Assembly: GCF_000018285.1 (NCBI RefSeq)
Contig: NC_009901.1
Coordinates: 1,177,001-1,241,000 of the forward strand
Direction of reading: 5' to 3'
Source: Shewanella pealeana ATCC 700345
Lineage (GTDB): Bacteria; Pseudomonadota; Gammaproteobacteria; Enterobacterales; Shewanellaceae
DNA length: 64,000 nucleotides
In this document: positions 1-8,604 of the stretch, piece by piece
Layout: the number at the start of each line of letters is the position of its first letter
How positions within the stretch are numbered: the stretch's first letter is position 1
The notes under the pieces: model-generated
What the model was told of the DNA's origin: nothing
Seen by the model: only the letters and a program-made list of their open reading frames with translations
Database searches by the model: none
Made by a program: the position numbers and the translations under genes

Positions 1-264
1 GATTTAGATATGGCTTGGAATAATCGCCCAGCAGCCGATAGCGATGATTATCAATTTGCACTGTGTTATGAAACGGTATCGAATCGATTAACGGCATTGA
101 TCACTGAAAAGCCGATCGAGCTGATTGAAACCGTGGCTGAGATGGTGGCCAATTGTGTGATGACTGAATTCAACGTGCCTTGGGTTAAGGTCAAGGTGAT
201 GAAGCCCGGTGCCATACCGTCAGCCGCTGCCGTGGGTGTTGAGATTGAAAGAGGTTATGCGTAG
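1..264 (+). CDS. folB: Dihydroneopterin aldolase FolB, C-terminal part
   Basis: Folate pathway enzyme that cleaves dihydroneopterin to 6-hydroxymethyl-dihydropterin and glycolaldehyde in the cytoplasm. The frame is open from base 1 (codons GAT TTA GAT before the first ATG at 10), so the gene begins upstream of the window and roughly its first third is missing. The visible 87 residues match the family tail: 'MAWNNRPAADSDD', then 'ELIETVAEMVANCV', then the 'PWVKVKVMKPGAIP' strand and a final 'GVEIERG'. The internal ATG at 10 is not a true start, because the family has about 30 residues before this point. The stop is followed directly by the folK start, so the two folate genes are co-transcribed and probably translationally coupled. 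Confidence 0.93.
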   Translation, partial: DLDMAWNNRPAADSDDYQFALCYETVSNRLTALITEKPIELIETVAEMVANCVMTEFNVPWVKVKVMKPGAIPSAAAVGVEIERGYA

Positions 265-756
265 ATGGCAACAATCTTTATAAGCTTGGGTAGCAATATC
301 GACCCTGAGCGCCATCTTAAGGCTGCTTTAACGGACCTTCAGGACCATTTTGGGCCGCTTGAATTGTCATCTGTGTTTGAAAGTGAAGCGGTGGGCTTTG
401 AAGGGACTAACTTTCTTAATATGGTGGTTGCGGCACAAACCCAGTTATCGATAGCTGATGTTGTGAGTCGATTTAAACAGATTGAGCAGCGTCATGGCCG
501 AGTTAAAGGTGCTAAGAAATTTGCCCCAAGAACCTTAGATTTAGATCTATTGCTGTATGACGATACCATTAGTGAGCAGCCTATTGAGTTGCCGAGAGCC
601 GAGATCTTGTATAATGCCTTCGTTTTATGGCCATTAGCGGAAATTGCCCCCACTTTGAACCACCCTGTTGTCAATCAATCGTATCAAGCCCTTTGGAATG
701 ATTACGATAAGAGTCAACAATCACTATGGCCTGTTGAGTTTAGCTGGTCAGCGTAA
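265..756 (+). CDS. folK: 2-amino-4-hydroxy-6-hydroxymethyldihydropteridine pyrophosphokinase
   Basis: Transfers pyrophosphate from ATP to 6-hydroxymethyl-dihydropterin, the step right after FolB. The protein is 163 aa, the usual HPPK length. It opens with 'FISLGSNIDPERHL' (pterin-binding N-terminus), and has 'FLNMVV' and the HPPK signature 'FAPRTLDLDLLLYDD' at about residues 87-101, which carries the metal-binding aspartates. The ATG starts on the base after the folB stop, so no separate promoter fits. FolB and FolK are adjacent here, whereas in E. coli folK lies elsewhere beside pcnB. Confidence 0.95.
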   Translation: MATIFISLGSNIDPERHLKAALTDLQDHFGPLELSSVFESEAVGFEGTNFLNMVVAAQTQLSIADVVSRFKQIEQRHGRVKGAKKFAPRTLDLDLLLYDDTISEQPIELPRAEILYNAFVLWPLAEIAPTLNHPVVNQSYQALWNDYDKSQQSLWPVEFSWSA

Positions 757-780
757 ACCTCTTTTTTATTTAGGATAGTT

Positions 781-1581
781 ATGGATACCTTTCAGGTGAT
801 TATATTGGCTCTGATTCAGGGCCTCACCGAATTTTTGCCGATCTCGAGTTCTGCACACCTTATTTTACCTGCTCAGCTTTTAGGTTGGGAAGATCAAGGT
901 CTGTCATTCGATGTGGCGGTTAATACTGGCTCTTTACTCGCCGTCGTGATGTATTTCCGACGAGAGATATTGTCTATGTTTACTGCATGGACTGGCAGTG
1001 TTGTGAGCCGTAAACAGACTGATGAGAGCAAGCTAGCTTGGTGGATTATCTTAGCCACTATTCCTGCCGTCATTATTGGCTTTAGCGCTAAAGACTTTAT
1101 CGAGACGCACTTTCGTAGCATCGAGGTGATTGCCGCTACGACCATTATATTTGGCCTACTGCTTTGGTGGGCTGATAAGATGCAACGTCAAGGATTGAAT
1201 GAGTTCCAAGTGGGCTGGAAAAAAGCATTAGTGATAGGTATTGCACAGGCGATGGCGCTTATTCCTGGCACGTCTCGCTCAGGTGCGACTATCACTGCAG
1301 CGCTGATGCTAGGCTTAAGTCGTGAAGCGGCGGCGCGCTTCTCATTTTTGATGTCGGTTCCTGTGAGCTTAGGGGCGGCAATCTTAGTGACTAAAGATCT
1401 TCTTTCTAGCGGCCAAGTTATTGACTATCAAGCCTTGGGTCTTGGTATTTTAGTGTCGTTTATCGCCGCTTATATCTGTATCCACTACTTCTTAAAGATC
1501 ATCAGCAAGATGGGCATGACGCCTTTTGTTATCTATCGCCTAGCGTTAGGTGCGGTGCTATGTTGGATAATCTTCCTGTAA
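781..1581 (+). CDS. uppP: Undecaprenyl-diphosphate phosphatase UppP (BacA)
   Basis: Integral membrane enzyme that dephosphorylates undecaprenyl pyrophosphate so the lipid carrier can be reused for peptidoglycan and O-antigen synthesis; extra copies give bacitracin resistance. The 266-aa protein is mostly hydrophobic, with about 7-8 membrane segments. It carries both family signatures: '[11 protein letters not shown]' at residues 17-27 (catalytic Glu and His region) and 'PGTSRSGAT' from residue 162 (phosphate-binding Arg/Ser). It starts 24 bp after folK and continues the folB-folK-uppP run. The same folB-bacA-cca neighbourhood exists in E. coli. Confidence 0.95.
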   Translation: MDTFQVIILALIQGLTEFLPISSSAHLILPAQLLGWEDQGLSFDVAVNTGSLLAVVMYFRREILSMFTAWTGSVVSRKQTDESKLAWWIILATIPAVIIGFSAKDFIETHFRSIEVIAATTIIFGLLLWWADKMQRQGLNEFQVGWKKALVIGIAQAMALIPGTSRSGATITAALMLGLSREAAARFSFLMSVPVSLGAAILVTKDLLSSGQVIDYQALGLGILVSFIAAYICIHYFLKIISKMGMTPFVIYRLALGAVLCWIIFL

Positions 1582-1634
1582 ACAGAGCTGATAACTCTAT
1601 AATTTAAGTAATTGATTTAACAGATGAGCGTGTC

Positions 1635-2468
1635 ATGAATAGTATTTATCTTTGCCCTGTATGTCAGTCACCCTTTATGGTGCATGAAGAGTCGAAAGGC
1701 TTACACTGTGAAAACAAGCATCACTTTGACATCAATGAGCAGGGCTACTGGGTGTTTAGCCAGCCCAAAAAGCCTAAGGCAGACTCGCGCGCGGTTATGC
1801 GTGCTAAGCGTTATGTGCTTGAGTCAGGGATCTATATTCCACTAGCCCAAGCGATTGCCAAGGTGATTGCAGAGTTGCCTCAAGTGACTTCTGCCGATGT
1901 GTTATCTCAGCTAGATTTTGATTGTGGTGACGGTTATTTCCTGCGCACGGTCAAGGGGATCTTAGCCGAGTTAAAGCCTGAGCTTGCATTAACACAAACA
2001 GGGATCTGTGAGGCTGAGAATGCCATATTTGCTGCGGCTAAAGCGGAGCCTAGCCCTACGTATATCGTTTCAACGCTGAAGCATTTACCTTTTGCCGATG
2101 AAAGTTTTGATTTGGTCACTCTGATCGATAAGCAATTAAAAGGCAAAGAGTTGACTCGTGTGTTGAAGCAAGATGGTGTATTGCTACAGGTGGCTGCTGG
2201 GCCAAGACATTTATGGCAAATTCGTGAATTTATCTACCCAGATTTATCTGAGAAACCCGTTAGCGAGAACCTACCGAAAGAGCTAGAGCTACTGCATAGC
2301 GAGCGCTTATCGCTGACGGTAAGCGTATCGGGTGAGCAGGCGATAGCTTTGCTTGAGATGACACCTTACGCATGGCGAGCGAATGATAAAGTACGACATG
2401 ACATCCAACATGCGAAGTTCGATGCACTAGAAATTGACTTCGTAATTAACGTGATGACTAGAAAATAA
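1635..2468 (+). CDS. rlmA: 23S rRNA (guanine(745)-N1)-methyltransferase RlmA-like
   Basis: Family role: S-adenosylmethionine-dependent N1 methylation of G745 in helix 35 of 23S rRNA. The N-terminus holds a zinc site, Cys7 and Cys10 in 'CPVC', then Cys25 and His29. The C-terminal half aligns well with RlmA ('AGPRHLWQIREFIYP' and 'LLEMTPYAWRA'). The SAM-binding motif I is unusual: 'LDFDCGDGYF', where the normal form is DxGCGxG, so one glycine is replaced by Asp. Length (277 aa) is normal. It lies 53 bp after uppP. The family assignment is firm; the altered motif I leaves some doubt about activity level. Confidence 0.88.
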   Translation: MNSIYLCPVCQSPFMVHEESKGLHCENKHHFDINEQGYWVFSQPKKPKADSRAVMRAKRYVLESGIYIPLAQAIAKVIAELPQVTSADVLSQLDFDCGDGYFLRTVKGILAELKPELALTQTGICEAENAIFAAAKAEPSPTYIVSTLKHLPFADESFDLVTLIDKQLKGKELTRVLKQDGVLLQVAAGPRHLWQIREFIYPDLSEKPVSENLPKELELLHSERLSLTVSVSGEQAIALLEMTPYAWRANDKVRHDIQHAKFDALEIDFVINVMTRK

Positions 2469-2520
2469 TCTGTGCTCAGGGTAACCTTTGCTTATTGAAT
2501 TAAACGGAAACTGAAAACTG

Positions 2521-3432
2521 ATGATGCGTACTTTGCTGTTGTTCATCTTGGCATGTTTGCCACTTACTTCGTTTGCTAATGTTTACTCAATTCCTCAGAA
2601 CGGCAGTCGCCTTGTCGGGGAGTTGCAGCAACATGTTGTGCAGAAGGGGGATTATTTCCAAACGATCTCTAAGCAATACAATATCGGGATCTTGGAGTTA
2701 ATGCAGTCTAACCCTGGCGTTGATCCATTTTTACCGACGCCAGGCACTCGCTTGTTGATCCCGACTCAGATGCTACTGCCTGATGTGCCACATAAAGGTG
2801 TGGTCATCAATTTAGCCGAACTACGCCTCTATTACTTCCCTAAGGGGGGTAAAGAGGTGCATGTGTTCCCTGTCGGTATCGGGCGTGTGGGGCGCGAAAC
2901 GCCTGAGATGGTGACTCGAATTAAGTCGCGTATTCCAAATCCTAGTTGGACGCCACCGGCGAGCATTCGTAAAGAGCACTTAGAAGAACGTGGTGAGGTA
3001 TTGCCACGAGTGGTGCCAGCTGGCCCTGAGAATCCTCTGGGGAAATTCGCGATTCAGCTGTCTTATGGTGACGGTAGCTATCTTATACATGGCACCAATA
3101 AAGATTTTGGTATCGGCATGCGCGTAAGCGCGGGCTGTATACGTTTGAACCCCGATGATATTGAGTGGCTGTTTGATCAGGTTAAATATGGCGATCAGGT
3201 CACCATCATTAATGAAACCGTTAAGACTTCTACAGAGCCTGATGGTCGCCAGTTGATAGAGGTGCATTCACCACTATCGACCGCAGATGGCGGCGACAAC
3301 ACAGTAAGAGAGATGAAACGCGGTGTGGTTGAGTTTATTGGCAAAGAGCAGGTGGATTACACCAAAGCTAACGACGCTCTGCTGACTCAAGCGGGGATCC
3401 CGGTCAACATTCAGAGTCGCTCAAACGGTTAA
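2521..3432 (+). CDS. L,D-transpeptidase of the ErfK/YbiS/YcfS type, with LysM
   Basis: Exported cell-wall enzyme. In enterics, paralogues of this type attach Braun lipoprotein to the meso-diaminopimelate of peptidoglycan. Order of parts: signal peptide (residues 1-19, cleavage after 'TSFA'), a LysM-like peptidoglycan-binding repeat at about 40-82 ('VVQKGDYFQTISKQYNIGI'), and a YkuD catalytic domain from about 95. The active-site signature runs from His190 ('IHGTNKDFGIGMRVS') to catalytic Cys206 in 'AGCIRL'. The likely substrate gene, lpp, lies directly downstream on the opposite strand. Which of the enteric paralogues it matches cannot be settled by eye. Confidence 0.9.
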   Translation: MMRTLLLFILACLPLTSFANVYSIPQNGSRLVGELQQHVVQKGDYFQTISKQYNIGILELMQSNPGVDPFLPTPGTRLLIPTQMLLPDVPHKGVVINLAELRLYYFPKGGKEVHVFPVGIGRVGRETPEMVTRIKSRIPNPSWTPPASIRKEHLEERGEVLPRVVPAGPENPLGKFAIQLSYGDGSYLIHGTNKDFGIGMRVSAGCIRLNPDDIEWLFDQVKYGDQVTIINETVKTSTEPDGRQLIEVHSPLSTADGGDNTVREMKRGVVEFIGKEQVDYTKANDALLTQAGIPVNIQSRSNG

Positions 3433-3471
3433 GTGAGTGTCTCGTTTTGATGACTAGTCATGAAATAGATT

Positions 3472-3496
3472 AAAGGCGTCCATTGGGCGCTTTTTT
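3472..3496 (+). terminator. Rho-independent terminator of the L,D-transpeptidase gene
   Basis: The stem GCGTCC/GGGCGC (one G-T pair) with loop ATT is extended by flanking AAAG/TTTT and followed by six T residues. It lies about 40 bp after the stop codon. Confidence 0.8.
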
Positions 3497-3540
3497 ATTA
3501 TCTATAGATTGACTTAATTAAAGGTAATTGGCAGTGGCGG

Positions 3541-3586
3541 AAAAATTAAAGGCTTGGTCAAGTGCAATACTTGAAACCAAGCCTTT
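3541..3586 (-). terminator. Rho-independent terminator of lpp
   Basis: A long stem, with 11-bp outer arms AAAGGCTTGGT/ACCAAGCCTTT (3548-3558 with 3576-3586), an inner 5-bp stem CAAGT/ACTTG and a two-base bulge. On the minus strand it is followed by AATTTTT. It sits 43 bp after the lpp stop and faces the L,D-transpeptidase terminator. Confidence 0.85.
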
Positions 3587-3628
3587 GGAGTTAACCTATT
3601 GAATAATAGGTTGAAATCCTAAACGTAA

Positions 3629-3895
3629 TTACTTCTTGTAAGAAGATGCTACGTTGTCGATACGGTCGTTAGCACGCTGAGCTTCAGCTTGAGCGTCCAT
3701 AGCAGCTGCTTTTGCATCGTTGATGTCAGCAGACATTTTGCCGTGATCTGATTTTAGAGAGCTAACTTCAGCTGAAAGCTGGTCAACTTTGTTACCTAGG
3801 TTTGCAACGCTTTCTTCAAGAGCAGTAGTGTTTGCACAGCCACCTAGTAGGGCAGTCATTGCTACACCAGCAATCATAAGTACTTTTTTATTCAT
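3629..3895 (-). CDS. lpp: Major outer-membrane (Braun-type) lipoprotein Lpp
   Basis: Small abundant lipoprotein that tethers the outer membrane to peptidoglycan. The signal sequence ends in lipobox 'LLGGC' with acylated Cys20. The mature chain is an Ala/Ser/Asp/Lys-rich alpha-helical coiled coil with heptad spacing ('VANLGNKVDQLSAEVSSLK', then alanine-rich repeats), and ends in 'SYKK'. A C-terminal Lys is the residue joined to peptidoglycan in E. coli. At 88 aa the precursor is about 10 residues longer than the E. coli form. The Shine-Dalgarno AAAGGG lies upstream of the ATG. The 216 bp behind it (3896-4111) are AT-rich with no other gene; a CATAAT box on the minus strand near 3965 is a possible -10. 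Confidence 0.92.
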   Translation of the reverse strand: MNKKVLMIAGVAMTALLGGCANTTALEESVANLGNKVDQLSAEVSSLKSDHGKMSADINDAKAAAMDAQAEAQRANDRIDNVASSYKK

Positions 3896-4111
3896 CGGGA
3901 ATTCCCTTTAGATAGGTTGGTTTAAATAAGTACAGCTGCACATCACAACTGAACTGGTTAATTATGTCACAGAGAAAATATTTTGCTATGCATTTTAACG
4001 CTAAGGTCTGAATAACTTAGTGAAAATTTGAGCACTTTTAAGCTAAGTACAAATTAACCATGATTAGGGTATCTATAATGTTAGCTCAATATGTGAATTT
4101 TTTTTGGTTTT

Positions 4112-5350
4112 TTATTTTGCTTCTATTGGCTGCAGGCCTTTTACAGCCTGAACTTCAGCGATCCGTTTAACATTTAACTGTGTACGGATTTCGGCGCCTT
4201 TATATCCCTGCGCGATAATAGACTTAACCTCCACGGCGGAAGCCGCTGCAAAACATTGCTTAAGATAATCAGCTTGGGGATAGGCGGTTTGTTCCAGCCC
4301 CTTGCGACCTTTACTGTCGGCTTCACAGGCAATTAATAGCTGTTCGAGTCGTTGTGGCTTACGCCAAAAGTCAGCTTTATCAAACAGCTTAACTAAAGTA
4401 TCGGCTCTAAGTTCGGTGATCTTGTGGATGTTTTGGTGCTGGTCGCAGACAAGTAGCGCGAGATCACGATATTCGTTGGGCACCCTAAAGCGTTCACACA
4501 GAGACTTGATTAAAGGCAAGCCCTTTTGACCGTGTCCATGATGTTTAGGCAGATGTTCTTTAGGGCTTAAAGCCTTACCTAGATCATGAACCAGTGCGGC
4601 AAAGCGTACCGAGTTATCGTCGCTTAGCTTAGCTGCTTGCTCAAGCACCATCATGGTATGAATGCCTGTATCTATCTCAGGATGCCAGTTTTCTGGCTGA
4701 GGTACACCAAACAAGGCCTCAATCTCAGGGAAAAGCACCGCAAGTGCGCCGCACTCTTTTAATACTTGAAAGAATACCTGTGGGTTATCTGTAGAAAGCG
4801 CCTTATCGAGTTCCAAATAGACGCGTTCGGCGGTTAATGCCTCTAGTTCACCACTTCGACTGAGAGTTGTCATTAGTGAAAGGGTTTCAGGTGCAATGGT
4901 AAACTTCAACCCATGGAAACGGGCTGCAAAGCGAGCCACTCTAAGGACGCGTAGAGGATCTTCAACAAAGGCATCAGAGACATGTCTTAGGATGCGCTTC
5001 TCAAGATCGGCAATGCCATTATAGGGATCGTAAAGATTACCCGCGTCATCTTGTGCGATGGCGTTAATGGTTAAATCTCTGCGGAGCAAATCTTGCTCTA
5101 GGGTGACAGTTGGCGCCGCATCGACACTAAAGCCACCATAGCCCGCCGCCGTTTTGCGTTCGGTGCGTGCAAGCGCATACTCTTGCCCTGTTTTAGGGTG
5201 TAAAAATACAGGGAAGTCTTTACCAACCTGGTTGTAGCCGAGGCTAAGCATCTGTTCAGGTGTTGCGCCAACGACCATGTAGTCATGGTCCTTAACCGGA
5301 AGCTTGAGTAATTTATCGCGGACTGCGCCGCCAACTAGGTAAATTTTCAC
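4112..5350 (-). CDS. cca: Multifunctional CCA-adding tRNA nucleotidyltransferase
   Basis: Adds or repairs the 3' CCA end of tRNA using CTP and ATP without a template. The N-terminal nucleotidyltransferase domain shows 'VGGAVRD', the metal-binding pair in 'KDHDYMVVG', '[12 protein letters not shown]' and '[15 protein letters not shown]'. The C-terminal part has the HD phosphohydrolase motif 'ALVHDLGK' found in the E. coli-type enzyme. A frame with GTG start extends to 5362, but the GTG at 5350 is preferred: AAGTGAG lies 7 bases before it and it yields 412 aa, the E. coli length, beginning '[11 protein letters not shown]' right after the initiator. It is oriented opposite to the upstream folate/wall genes. 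Confidence 0.93.
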   Translation of the reverse strand: MKIYLVGGAVRDKLLKLPVKDHDYMVVGATPEQMLSLGYNQVGKDFPVFLHPKTGQEYALARTERKTAAGYGGFSVDAAPTVTLEQDLLRRDLTINAIAQDDAGNLYDPYNGIADLEKRILRHVSDAFVEDPLRVLRVARFAARFHGLKFTIAPETLSLMTTLSRSGELEALTAERVYLELDKALSTDNPQVFFQVLKECGALAVLFPEIEALFGVPQPENWHPEIDTGIHTMMVLEQAAKLSDDNSVRFAALVHDLGKALSPKEHLPKHHGHGQKGLPLIKSLCERFRVPNEYRDLALLVCDQHQNIHKITELRADTLVKLFDKADFWRKPQRLEQLLIACEADSKGRKGLEQTAYPQADYLKQCFAAASAVEVKSIIAQGYKGAEIRTQLNVKRIAEVQAVKGLQPIEAK

Positions 5351-5642
5351 AGGGATTCTCACTTAATAACTTAGAAGCGAGTGTAGCATGGAAGCATAGG
5401 GTTAGAAGCATAGTGCTATAAGGTGAATTCTTGTTCTCTCTTGCGGCAAACATGCAGATATAATTAGCAGTAGCATAGGCGCTATTTGATATTGAGCTTA
5501 CTTTAGCTCAATAAGTTACTGCAAATTTTGACAAGCATTGCCCTTGGCTTTAACTTGAGTCTTAATTACAAATTTATGCTGTCGATTGGGCTTAAAAGGG
5601 CCGTTTGCCCTTAAAGAAAATTGCAAAGGTTTCGACTGGCAC

Positions 5643-5724
5643 ATCACGGTGATATTAACTTAAGCCTGTGTGTATCTATAATGCATAAAATAATGCATAA
5701 AAAGTCCAGCAAGTGACTCGCTGG
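5643..5724 (+). promoter_or_regulatory. Structured promoter region of exeAB
   Basis: Several elements lie in the 400-bp gap between cca and exeA. A dyad ATCACgGTGAT is at 5643-5653. A promoter candidate has -35 TTAACT (5655-5660), a 16-bp spacer and -10 TATAAT (5677-5682). A tandem 12-bp repeat ATAATGCATAAA occurs twice (5678-5689 and 5690-5701), overlapping the -10. A near-perfect dyad CCAGC-AAGTGACTC-GCTGG is at 5706-5724. The rest of the gap (5351-5642) shows nothing I can name. Confidence 0.5.
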
Positions 5725-5756
5725 TTCATCATGGTTTTAAAAGGATAAAAGCTCGC

Positions 5757-7433
5757 ATGTATAAGGCTTTCTTTGGCTTAAATGACAATCCATTTTCTAT
5801 CGCGCCAAACCCTCATTATCTGTTTCTGAGTGATCGGCATAGAGAAGCTTTGGCACATCTTACTTATGGACTGGGTGAGACCGGTGGTTTCGTACTGCTC
5901 ACGGGTGAAGTGGGGACGGGTAAGACCACAGTATCTCGCTGTCTATTAAAGCAGCTTCCGGATAATACCGATACCGCGTTTATATTAAACCCCTCACTTA
6001 CAGAGTCTGAATTGCTGGCCACACTGTGTGATGAGTTAGGAATTGTTTATGGCGATGAACCTAGCCTCAAACAGCTGACCGATTTAATCAGTAAGTTTTT
6101 GCTGGAAAATCACAGTAAAGATCGCAATACGGTATTGATTATCGATGAGGCTCAGCACTTAAGAGCGGAAGTGCTTGAGCAGTTAAGGTTGTTAACAAAT
6201 TTAGAAACCGATACTAAGAAGCTGTTGCAGGTGATCTTAATTGGTCAGCCTGAGCTGCAACAGCTACTTAAGCGCCAAGAGCTGCGTCAGTTAGCGCAGC
6301 GCATCACCGCCCGTTATCACCTATTGCCGCTAACACTTGAAGAGGTAGCGCTTTACGTACAGCACCGTTTGCAGGTTGCTGGGCGCCATGAGCCACTGTT
6401 TCATAAGAGTGCGATTAAGGCGCTACATAAATACAGTGGCGGTATTCCAAGATTGATTAACTTGCTGTGTGAGCGGGCATTGATGGCGAGCTATGCGCAG
6501 TCTAAGGTGCCTATCGATAACAAGCTGGTACGCCTAGCCTCTGCTGAGGTGTTAGGTGAAGAGCCTGAGAAGAAGAGTTTGCTACTACCTGTGAGTATCG
6601 CAGCATCACTACTTGCTACTTTTGGTATTGCGTTTTATCTGTTTTCACCAGCAGGCAGCATTGCTTCAAGCCCCAGTTCAAATCTAAGTCCAAATACGAA
6701 TCTGAGCGCAGGTCAAAGTCAAAGCTCGGCTAATACTGCCGATACAGTAACAAGTCAAGCTATGGCTCAGGTTCAAACGGCTAAGCAAGATATCAACACC
6801 CATAGCTTGAGCAGCAGTCAGCGAGTGCTAAATAGCGCTATAGCCCAAAGTCATGAGATAGATACGGCTTATGCCAGTATCTTAGGTCTTTGGGGCAAGG
6901 TGCCTTATATCGGTTTATCTGCATGTCAGTCGGCTAAGCAGCAAGGGCTTGATTGCTTTCAGCAGCAGGGCAATTGGCACTCACTTGTGCGACTCAATTA
7001 CCCTGCGGTTGTCTATTTAGTCGATGATAACAACCAAGCTTTTTATGGCACTGTGGTATCTCGCCAAGGGGAGCAAATTTTGCTGCAGCTTAATGAGCAG
7101 CAGCTCTGGGTGAGTCGAGACTGGTTTACGCGACACTTCACTGGCACCTTCGAGATCCTCTGGCAAGCGCCTCAAAATCAGCCTAAAGAAATTGGCCAGT
7201 CTGCCAATCAGGCGCAGATCCAATGGTTAGAGAATAGTTTGGCGCGCATTAACGATAGGGCGCCGAGACTGGTCGATTATTTTGACTCTGAGTTAGAGCA
7301 GCAGTTAAAGGCGTTTCAGCGCCAACATGGATTGAGCGCCGATGGCATTGCCGGGACGCAAACCCTGATACAGCTTAACTTGTACTTAAGTGATGCCGGA
7401 CCGCGTCTAGGTCAAAGCAAGAGGTTGTATTAA
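5757..7433 (+). CDS. exeA: ExeA/GspA-type AAA ATPase with C-terminal peptidoglycan-binding domain
   Basis: With ExeB, remodels or binds peptidoglycan so that the type II secretin (GspD) can assemble in the outer membrane (Aeromonas/Vibrio family). Residues 1-265 form an AAA ATPase: Walker A 'GEVGTGKTT' (50-58) and Walker B 'VLIIDEAQH' (around 129). A single membrane segment lies at about 276-295 ('LLLPVSIAASLLATFGIAFY'), followed by a Ser/Gln/Asn-rich periplasmic linker. The periplasmic part contains a C39-like region and ends in a PG_binding_1 domain ('LKAFQRQHGLSADGIAGTQT'). The 558-aa length fits. The stop overlaps the exeB ATG (TAATG). The type II secretion operon itself is not in the window. 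Confidence 0.9.
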   Translation: MYKAFFGLNDNPFSIAPNPHYLFLSDRHREALAHLTYGLGETGGFVLLTGEVGTGKTTVSRCLLKQLPDNTDTAFILNPSLTESELLATLCDELGIVYGDEPSLKQLTDLISKFLLENHSKDRNTVLIIDEAQHLRAEVLEQLRLLTNLETDTKKLLQVILIGQPELQQLLKRQELRQLAQRITARYHLLPLTLEEVALYVQHRLQVAGRHEPLFHKSAIKALHKYSGGIPRLINLLCERALMASYAQSKVPIDNKLVRLASAEVLGEEPEKKSLLLPVSIAASLLATFGIAFYLFSPAGSIASSPSSNLSPNTNLSAGQSQSSANTADTVTSQAMAQVQTAKQDINTHSLSSSQRVLNSAIAQSHEIDTAYASILGLWGKVPYIGLSACQSAKQQGLDCFQQQGNWHSLVRLNYPAVVYLVDDNNQAFYGTVVSRQGEQILLQLNEQQLWVSRDWFTRHFTGTFEILWQAPQNQPKEIGQSANQAQIQWLENSLARINDRAPRLVDYFDSELEQQLKAFQRQHGLSADGIAGTQTLIQLNLYLSDAGPRLGQSKRLY

Positions 7434-8509
7434 TGTCGATTTTACTCGATGCGGTGACACGAAATAGTCAGCAAGCTCAAGCGGTAACCCATGATGTGGT
7501 GTTAACGCCTAGAGCGCAATATAAGGCAAAACAAGAGTCGGGAAGAGGTCTTAAATACGCCGCAGTTTTTGTCTGTTTAGCGCTGCTAATGGTCGTGGCA
7601 GCCTGGTTATTAACACGGTTTATCTACCCAACGCCTAGCCAAGCATCGACAACCAGCCCAGTTGAGAGTATCAGCCAAAATTCGGCGTTAAACAGGACTG
7701 AAAGCCAGAGTGGCAGTTTGAATAATGACGAGGGCAAGAGCTTAACCATTCAATCAAATGAAGACTTGTATGAACCAGAAGGCGAGCAAACTGAGATCCG
7801 TCTCGCCGGGAAGGTCGCGCTGCCACTGGCTCAACCTCTGACGGTTACTCAAGGTGTCATGGCGGCTAACTCTGTATCGCCAACAAATAACGTCGGCAAC
7901 GAGCAGTCTGGTAATTTGATGGCCGCGTTGTTGAAGGCGCAGCAGAGTGTAGAGCAAGTTAGTCAGCCTGTTTCTAATCAAGCTGCTACCCAAGTAAGTA
8001 ATCAAGCAAGTCACCAATCGAGCAGTCAAGCTGAGCTGGAGCCCATCATTCTCGGTGCAAATAGCAATCAGCGCGGTGACGAGCTGTTAGCGTCGTTAAA
8101 GCATCAAGTTGCAGATGCGGCGGCCGATGTCGGTCTTGAAAACACGCCTCCAGCTGATAACAATAACCTGCTAGCGGCATTTGAGGCGGCGCTTAAGGAC
8201 GTTGAGCGTAATAATTCGGTGGCAACACCCGTGACTGAGCCTAAGCTAGATCCAATCCCAGCAACGCCAAAATCGGATGACATTCCCAAGTATGGTCAGT
8301 TACCGGCAGGGCTACAGTTACAAGTTCCAGAGTTCAGTATTAATGCTCATGTGTACTCGAGTGCGCCAGATAACCGCTGGCTCAATGTCGATGGTGCAGA
8401 GCTGCAAGAGGGGGATAGCATCCAAGGTAAGCTGACCATTGTTGAGATCCGCCCAAGAGATGTGGTGTTAGCGATTCAAGGTACCGAATTTAAAGTACCT
8501 GCAATTTAA
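7433..8509 (+). CDS. exeB: ExeB/GspB-type secretin-assembly protein
   Basis: Inner-membrane partner of ExeA. A short cytoplasmic head contains 'MSILLDAVTR', usual for this family. One membrane segment lies at about 41-61 ('YAAVFVCLALLMVVAAWLLT'), then a long low-complexity periplasmic linker rich in Ser, Gln and Asn (about 65-280). The C-terminal GspB domain includes 'PEFSINAHVYSSAPDNRW' and 'GDSIQGKLTIVEIRPRDVV', the part thought to contact the secretin. It overlaps exeA by one base, so the pair is translationally coupled. Confidence 0.9.
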   Translation: MSILLDAVTRNSQQAQAVTHDVVLTPRAQYKAKQESGRGLKYAAVFVCLALLMVVAAWLLTRFIYPTPSQASTTSPVESISQNSALNRTESQSGSLNNDEGKSLTIQSNEDLYEPEGEQTEIRLAGKVALPLAQPLTVTQGVMAANSVSPTNNVGNEQSGNLMAALLKAQQSVEQVSQPVSNQAATQVSNQASHQSSSQAELEPIILGANSNQRGDELLASLKHQVADAAADVGLENTPPADNNNLLAAFEAALKDVERNNSVATPVTEPKLDPIPATPKSDDIPKYGQLPAGLQLQVPEFSINAHVYSSAPDNRWLNVDGAELQEGDSIQGKLTIVEIRPRDVVLAIQGTEFKVPAI

Positions 8510-8529
8510 GCTGAGCATATTTACAAATG

Positions 8530-8559
8530 AAAAAAGGAACACCTAGGTGTTCCTTTTTT
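8530..8559. terminator. Bidirectional terminator between exeB and hemL
   Basis: A perfect 30-bp palindrome: AAAAAAGGAACACC followed by TA and GGTGTTCCTTTTTT. A/T runs on both sides serve the convergent exeB (+) and hemL (-) transcripts. Confidence 0.9.
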
Positions 8560-8584
8560 GTCGATAGCGTTAACGCTTAGCGGC

Positions 8585-8602
8585 TTATACTGATTGGTAT
8601 AA
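8585..8602 (+). repeat. Solo copy of the MITE terminal repeat
   Basis: TTATACTGATTGGTATAA is identical over 18 bases to the right end of the element at 62915-63290 and, over 16 bases, to the reverse complement of its left end. It is itself an imperfect dyad (TTATAC/GTATAA). It sits 3 bp after the stop-side end of hemL with no body of the element next to it. Confidence 0.7.
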
Positions 8603-8604
8603 GA

